A DNA stretch of 64,000 bases from Microcella alkalica (lineage in GTDB: Bacteria > Actinomycetota > Actinomycetes > Actinomycetales > Microbacteriaceae): positions 620,001-684,000 of the forward strand of contig NZ_JABUKC010000001.1 of assembly GCF_014595885.1 (NCBI RefSeq), read 5' to 3'. Below the pieces are notes generated by a model. It made no database searches, was not told where the DNA came from, and saw nothing but the letters and a program-made list of their open reading frames with translations. Positions 61,613-64,000 of this stretch are shown here, piece by piece; position 1 is the first letter of the stretch, and each line of letters begins with the position of its first letter. The position numbers and the translations under genes are program-made.

Positions 61613-63490
61613 GTGCGATTCATCATCGCGATCGTGCTGTTCGTCGTCGCCTTCGTCGGCATCGGGCTCGGCATCGCGGAGCGCACCGTCTTCGCCGAGG
61701 CCGACCGCGTCACCGAGACCGTCGAGCTCGACTCGACCGCCCCGGTGACCGTCGTCGACGGCTCGGCGCTCAACGCCTTCGACGGCCGTCAGACGCTCGC
61801 CATCCTCGGCGGCGTGCAGGCCGGCCCCGCCCCCGAGCCGAGCGCGGCCCCCTCCGGCTCGCCGAGCGCCTCGCCGAGCCCCGCACCGAGCGCCTCCGCG
61901 TCGGCCGAGGAGGCCGCGGCGAGTGAGACGGATGCGATCGCCGCCGCCTACGGCACGACGATCGACGTGCTCGGCTGGGTCGGCGAGTCGAGCTACACGC
62001 TCGTCACGTGGGATGCGGAGGCGGGCGAGCTCGTCACCGAGGAGATCACGGGCGCGGAGTCGACCGTTCCCTCGCCGCTCGGCAGCGACCTCTGGTACGG
62101 CGAGTTCGACGGTGCCGGCGAGCTCGGCCTGACCGTCAACGTGCCGGAGGACGTCTCGCTGCTCATCGTCTCCGACGGCACGCTGCCGGCGCCGCAGGAG
62201 TTCTCGATCACCTGGCCGCTCGACGTCACCTCGCCGCTCGCGACGCCGCTCACAGTCGGCGGCTTCGCCGCCCTGCTGCTCGGGCTGCTCGCGCTCATCT
62301 GGGCGCTGTGGCACATGCGCAAGCAGCGCGGCCCGCGCCGCAAGAGCTCGCGCGGCCCGCGGATGCCGCGCGTGCCGAAGCCCTCGCGCTACCGGCCCGC
62401 GAAGTCGAGCACGTTGCTCGGCCGCGCGAAGGGTCGCCGCGCGGCGCGACGCGTGGCTCTGCTGCCGCTCGGGCTTGCGGGAGCCCTCCTGCTCGGCGCC
62501 TGCTCGCCGAGCGGTGCGGTGCTGACCGAGCCCACGGAGGCCGCGAGCGCAACCGCGAGCGACGAGCCGGAGGCCGAGCTGCCGCACGTCGCGGTCACGG
62601 GCCGCCAGGCCGAGCGCGTCGTCGAGCGCGTCGCGGCGACGGTGGCCGAGGCCGACGCCGCCGCGAACGGCGACCTCGCCTCCTCGCGACTGACCGGCCC
62701 GGCGCTCGAACTGCGTCAGGCGAACTACGCGGCCCGCGCCAACAACGGCGAGATCGGCGCGCTGCCGGCGATCCCGACCGGATCGGTGGACCTCGTGCTG
62801 CCGCAGCAGACCGAGATCTGGCCGCGCCAGGTGTTCGCCGTCGTGACGAACCCCGACGACGAGACGGTCGCGCCGGTCGGCCTCGTGCTCACCCAGGCCA
62901 GCCCGCGCGAGCAGTACAAGGCGAGCTACATCGTCACGCTCGAGCCGCAGGCCGTGCTCCCCGAAGTGCCGCCCGCCTCGCTGGGCACGGCGTTCCTGCC
63001 GCCCGACACCCCGTTCCTCCCCATCCAGCCCGCGACGATCGTGCCGTCGTACGCCGAGGTGCTGCTGCTCGGCGAGGCCGGGGCCCCGAACTTCGAGCTC
63101 TTCCAGGCCGAGGGTGACAGCCTGCGCACGCAGATCGGCTTCGAGAAGAAGGAGGAGCGTCGCGCCGCGATCCCCTCGACGGCCGCGATCGACTTCACCA
63201 ACGCGGCGAGCGACGCCGAGGTGGTCACGATGTCGACCCTCGACGCCGGTGCACTCGTGCTCGGCTACCTGACCGAGACCGAGACGGTGACGCCCGTGCA
63301 GTCGGGCGCCGCCGTCAACGCCAGCGGCGCGGTCGCGGCGCTCGCCGGCGTCGAGTCGAGCGAGCGCGGCATCACCGCCACGTACGGCGTGCAGCTGCTG
63401 TTCTACGTCCCCTCACTCGAGAACCCCGACGACCCCGTGGTGCTGCTCGGCTACACCCAGGGGCTCGTCGCCGCGTCGGAGGTGCCCTGA
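61613..63490 (+). CDS. Membrane protein with an internal lipobox and a large extracytoplasmic domain
   Basis: A 625-residue protein I cannot assign to a known function. A helix at 1-24 (IIAIVLFVVAFVGIGLGIAE) is followed by a Ser/Pro/Ala-rich linker and a beta-rich domain. A second helix at about 220-240 (GGFAALLLGLLALIWALW) leads to a very basic segment of about 50 residues. A third hydrophobic stretch, ALLPLGLAGALLLGACSPSG near residue 290, ends in a lipobox-like LLGAC. An extracytoplasmic domain of 320 residues completes it. GTG 61613 follows AGAGGAGTGAACCC. Coupled to the next gene by TGATG. Confidence 0.72.
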   Translation: MRFIIAIVLFVVAFVGIGLGIAERTVFAEADRVTETVELDSTAPVTVVDGSALNAFDGRQTLAILGGVQAGPAPEPSAAPSGSPSASPSPAPSASASAEEAAASETDAIAAAYGTTIDVLGWVGESSYTLVTWDAEAGELVTEEITGAESTVPSPLGSDLWYGEFDGAGELGLTVNVPEDVSLLIVSDGTLPAPQEFSITWPLDVTSPLATPLTVGGFAALLLGLLALIWALWHMRKQRGPRRKSSRGPRMPRVPKPSRYRPAKSSTLLGRAKGRRAARRVALLPLGLAGALLLGACSPSGAVLTEPTEAASATASDEPEAELPHVAVTGRQAERVVERVAATVAEADAAANGDLASSRLTGPALELRQANYAARANNGEIGALPAIPTGSVDLVLPQQTEIWPRQVFAVVTNPDDETVAPVGLVLTQASPREQYKASYIVTLEPQAVLPEVPPASLGTAFLPPDTPFLPIQPATIVPSYAEVLLLGEAGAPNFELFQAEGDSLRTQIGFEKKEERRAAIPSTAAIDFTNAASDAEVVTMSTLDAGALVLGYLTETETVTPVQSGAAVNASGAVAALAGVESSERGITATYGVQLLFYVPSLENPDDPVVLLGYTQGLVAASEVP

Positions 63491-64000
63491 TGGATCCCCG
63501 TTCCCTGCCCGCCGCGATGCGCGGCGCCGTCGACCTCTCCGGTCTCGTCCGGCAGGCGAGCGCGCCGCCGCCCGCGCCGCGCCCCGCTGAGGGGTCGAGC
63601 GGGTCGGCCAGCGGAGCCGCCGGCAGCGGCGTCGCGCGCGAGGCCGACGACGCGAGTTTCGGCGCGGTCCTCGAGCTCTCGCAGCGCGTGCCCGTCGTGG
63701 TCGAGTTCTACGCAGCCGGCATCGAGCCCGCGCTCGAGCCGATCGTGGCCGCGTACGGCGGCCGGCTCGCGCTCGTGACCGTGGACGGCAACCGCGCGCC
63801 GCAGGTCGCGCAGGCGTTCCAGGTGCAGCAGGTGCCCGCCGTCGCCGCCGTGATCGGCGGTCGACCGCTGCAGCTGTTCGTCGGCATGCCCGGCGAGGCC
63901 GAGGTGCGCCAGGTGCTCGATCAGGTGCTCGAGCTCGCGGCCCAGCAGGGCGTGACGGGCAGCCTCGATGCGGGCGACGCCGCCGCTGAGCCGGCCGAGG
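63490..64000 (+). CDS. Thioredoxin-fold co-chaperone-like protein (YbbN/CnoX type), 3' partial
   Basis: The first 170 residues of a protein that continues past the window. After a disordered Pro/Ser/Gly-rich stretch, a thioredoxin fold begins near residue 58: PVVVEFYAAGIEPALEPIVA, ALVTVDGNRAPQVAQAFQVQ and QVPAVAAVIGGRPLQLFVGM with the cis-Pro. The CXXC active site is replaced by a cysteine-free sequence, so no redox activity is expected. Homologues continue with TPR-like repeats, which would lie beyond 64000. ATG 63490 overlaps the previous stop. Confidence 0.82.
   Translation, partial: MDPRSLPAAMRGAVDLSGLVRQASAPPPAPRPAEGSSGSASGAAGSGVAREADDASFGAVLELSQRVPVVVEFYAAGIEPALEPIVAAYGGRLALVTVDGNRAPQVAQAFQVQQVPAVAAVIGGRPLQLFVGMPGEAEVRQVLDQVLELAAQQGVTGSLDAGDAAAEPAE

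Overview
This is a very GC-rich actinobacterial chromosome segment, most likely from the family Microbacteriaceae. The evidence is the extreme third-position GC bias, the many GTG and TTG starts, and two gene blocks whose order is typical of Actinobacteria: nudC-uvrD2-metalloprotease-ylbL-UPF0182 (compare Rv3193c to Rv3199c of M. tuberculosis) and ftsY-ffh-rpsP-khpA-rimM-trmD-rplS-lepB-rnhB-DUF2469-yraN-comM-dprA-xerC-rpsB-tsf-pyrH-frr-cdsA. No phage, insertion sequence or CRISPR array is visible. The species cannot be named from the sequence alone.

Layout. 1-9.8 kb: nudC (cut by the window edge), a short UvrD2-type helicase, a ThiF/cyclodehydratase-like protein, a DUF2342-type metalloprotease homologue, a YlbL-type PDZ/Lon-like protease, a large UPF0182 membrane protein and a methyltransferase. 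9.8-17 kb: an unusual SGNH-GAF fusion, the initiator tRNA, a 26-bp tandem hairpin repeat, ribokinase, a nitrilase-family amidase, an aminotransferase, a TetR regulator and an HtrA protease. 17-25.6 kb: a cell-surface glycopolymer (teichoic-acid-like) locus with a glycosyltransferase, a tandem-domain and a single-domain glycerophosphotransferase, a TagGH-type exporter and a nucleotidyltransferase. 25.9-28.5 kb: a second ABC exporter. 28.5-43 kb: the SRP/ribosome-maturation block, with a frameshifted amidase and a tetR-map pair inserted into it. 43-49 kb: comM, dprA, a phosphoesterase, a MarR/MMPL divergent pair with a clear operator, and xerC. 49-56 kb: rpsB-tsf-pyrH-frr-cdsA. 56-64 kb: envelope and polarity genes, including an 807-residue hendecad coiled-coil protein resembling Scy of Streptomyces, an AI-2E family permease, a membrane protein with an internal lipobox, and a thioredoxin-fold protein without its CXXC.

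Two sequence-level signals cut across gene boundaries. First, many genes carry a TANNNT -10 hexamer (mostly TAGRCT or TAGGGT) only 6-9 nt before the start codon, which implies extensive leaderless transcription and decides several start codons. Second, the oligomer CGGATGC(T/C)C and its complement recur throughout on both strands. Inside genes it is often spelled with codons this genome otherwise avoids, and twice it appears as an inverted pair at a gene end. That behaviour resembles DNA-uptake or chromosome-architecture words in other bacteria and is the most interesting open signal here.
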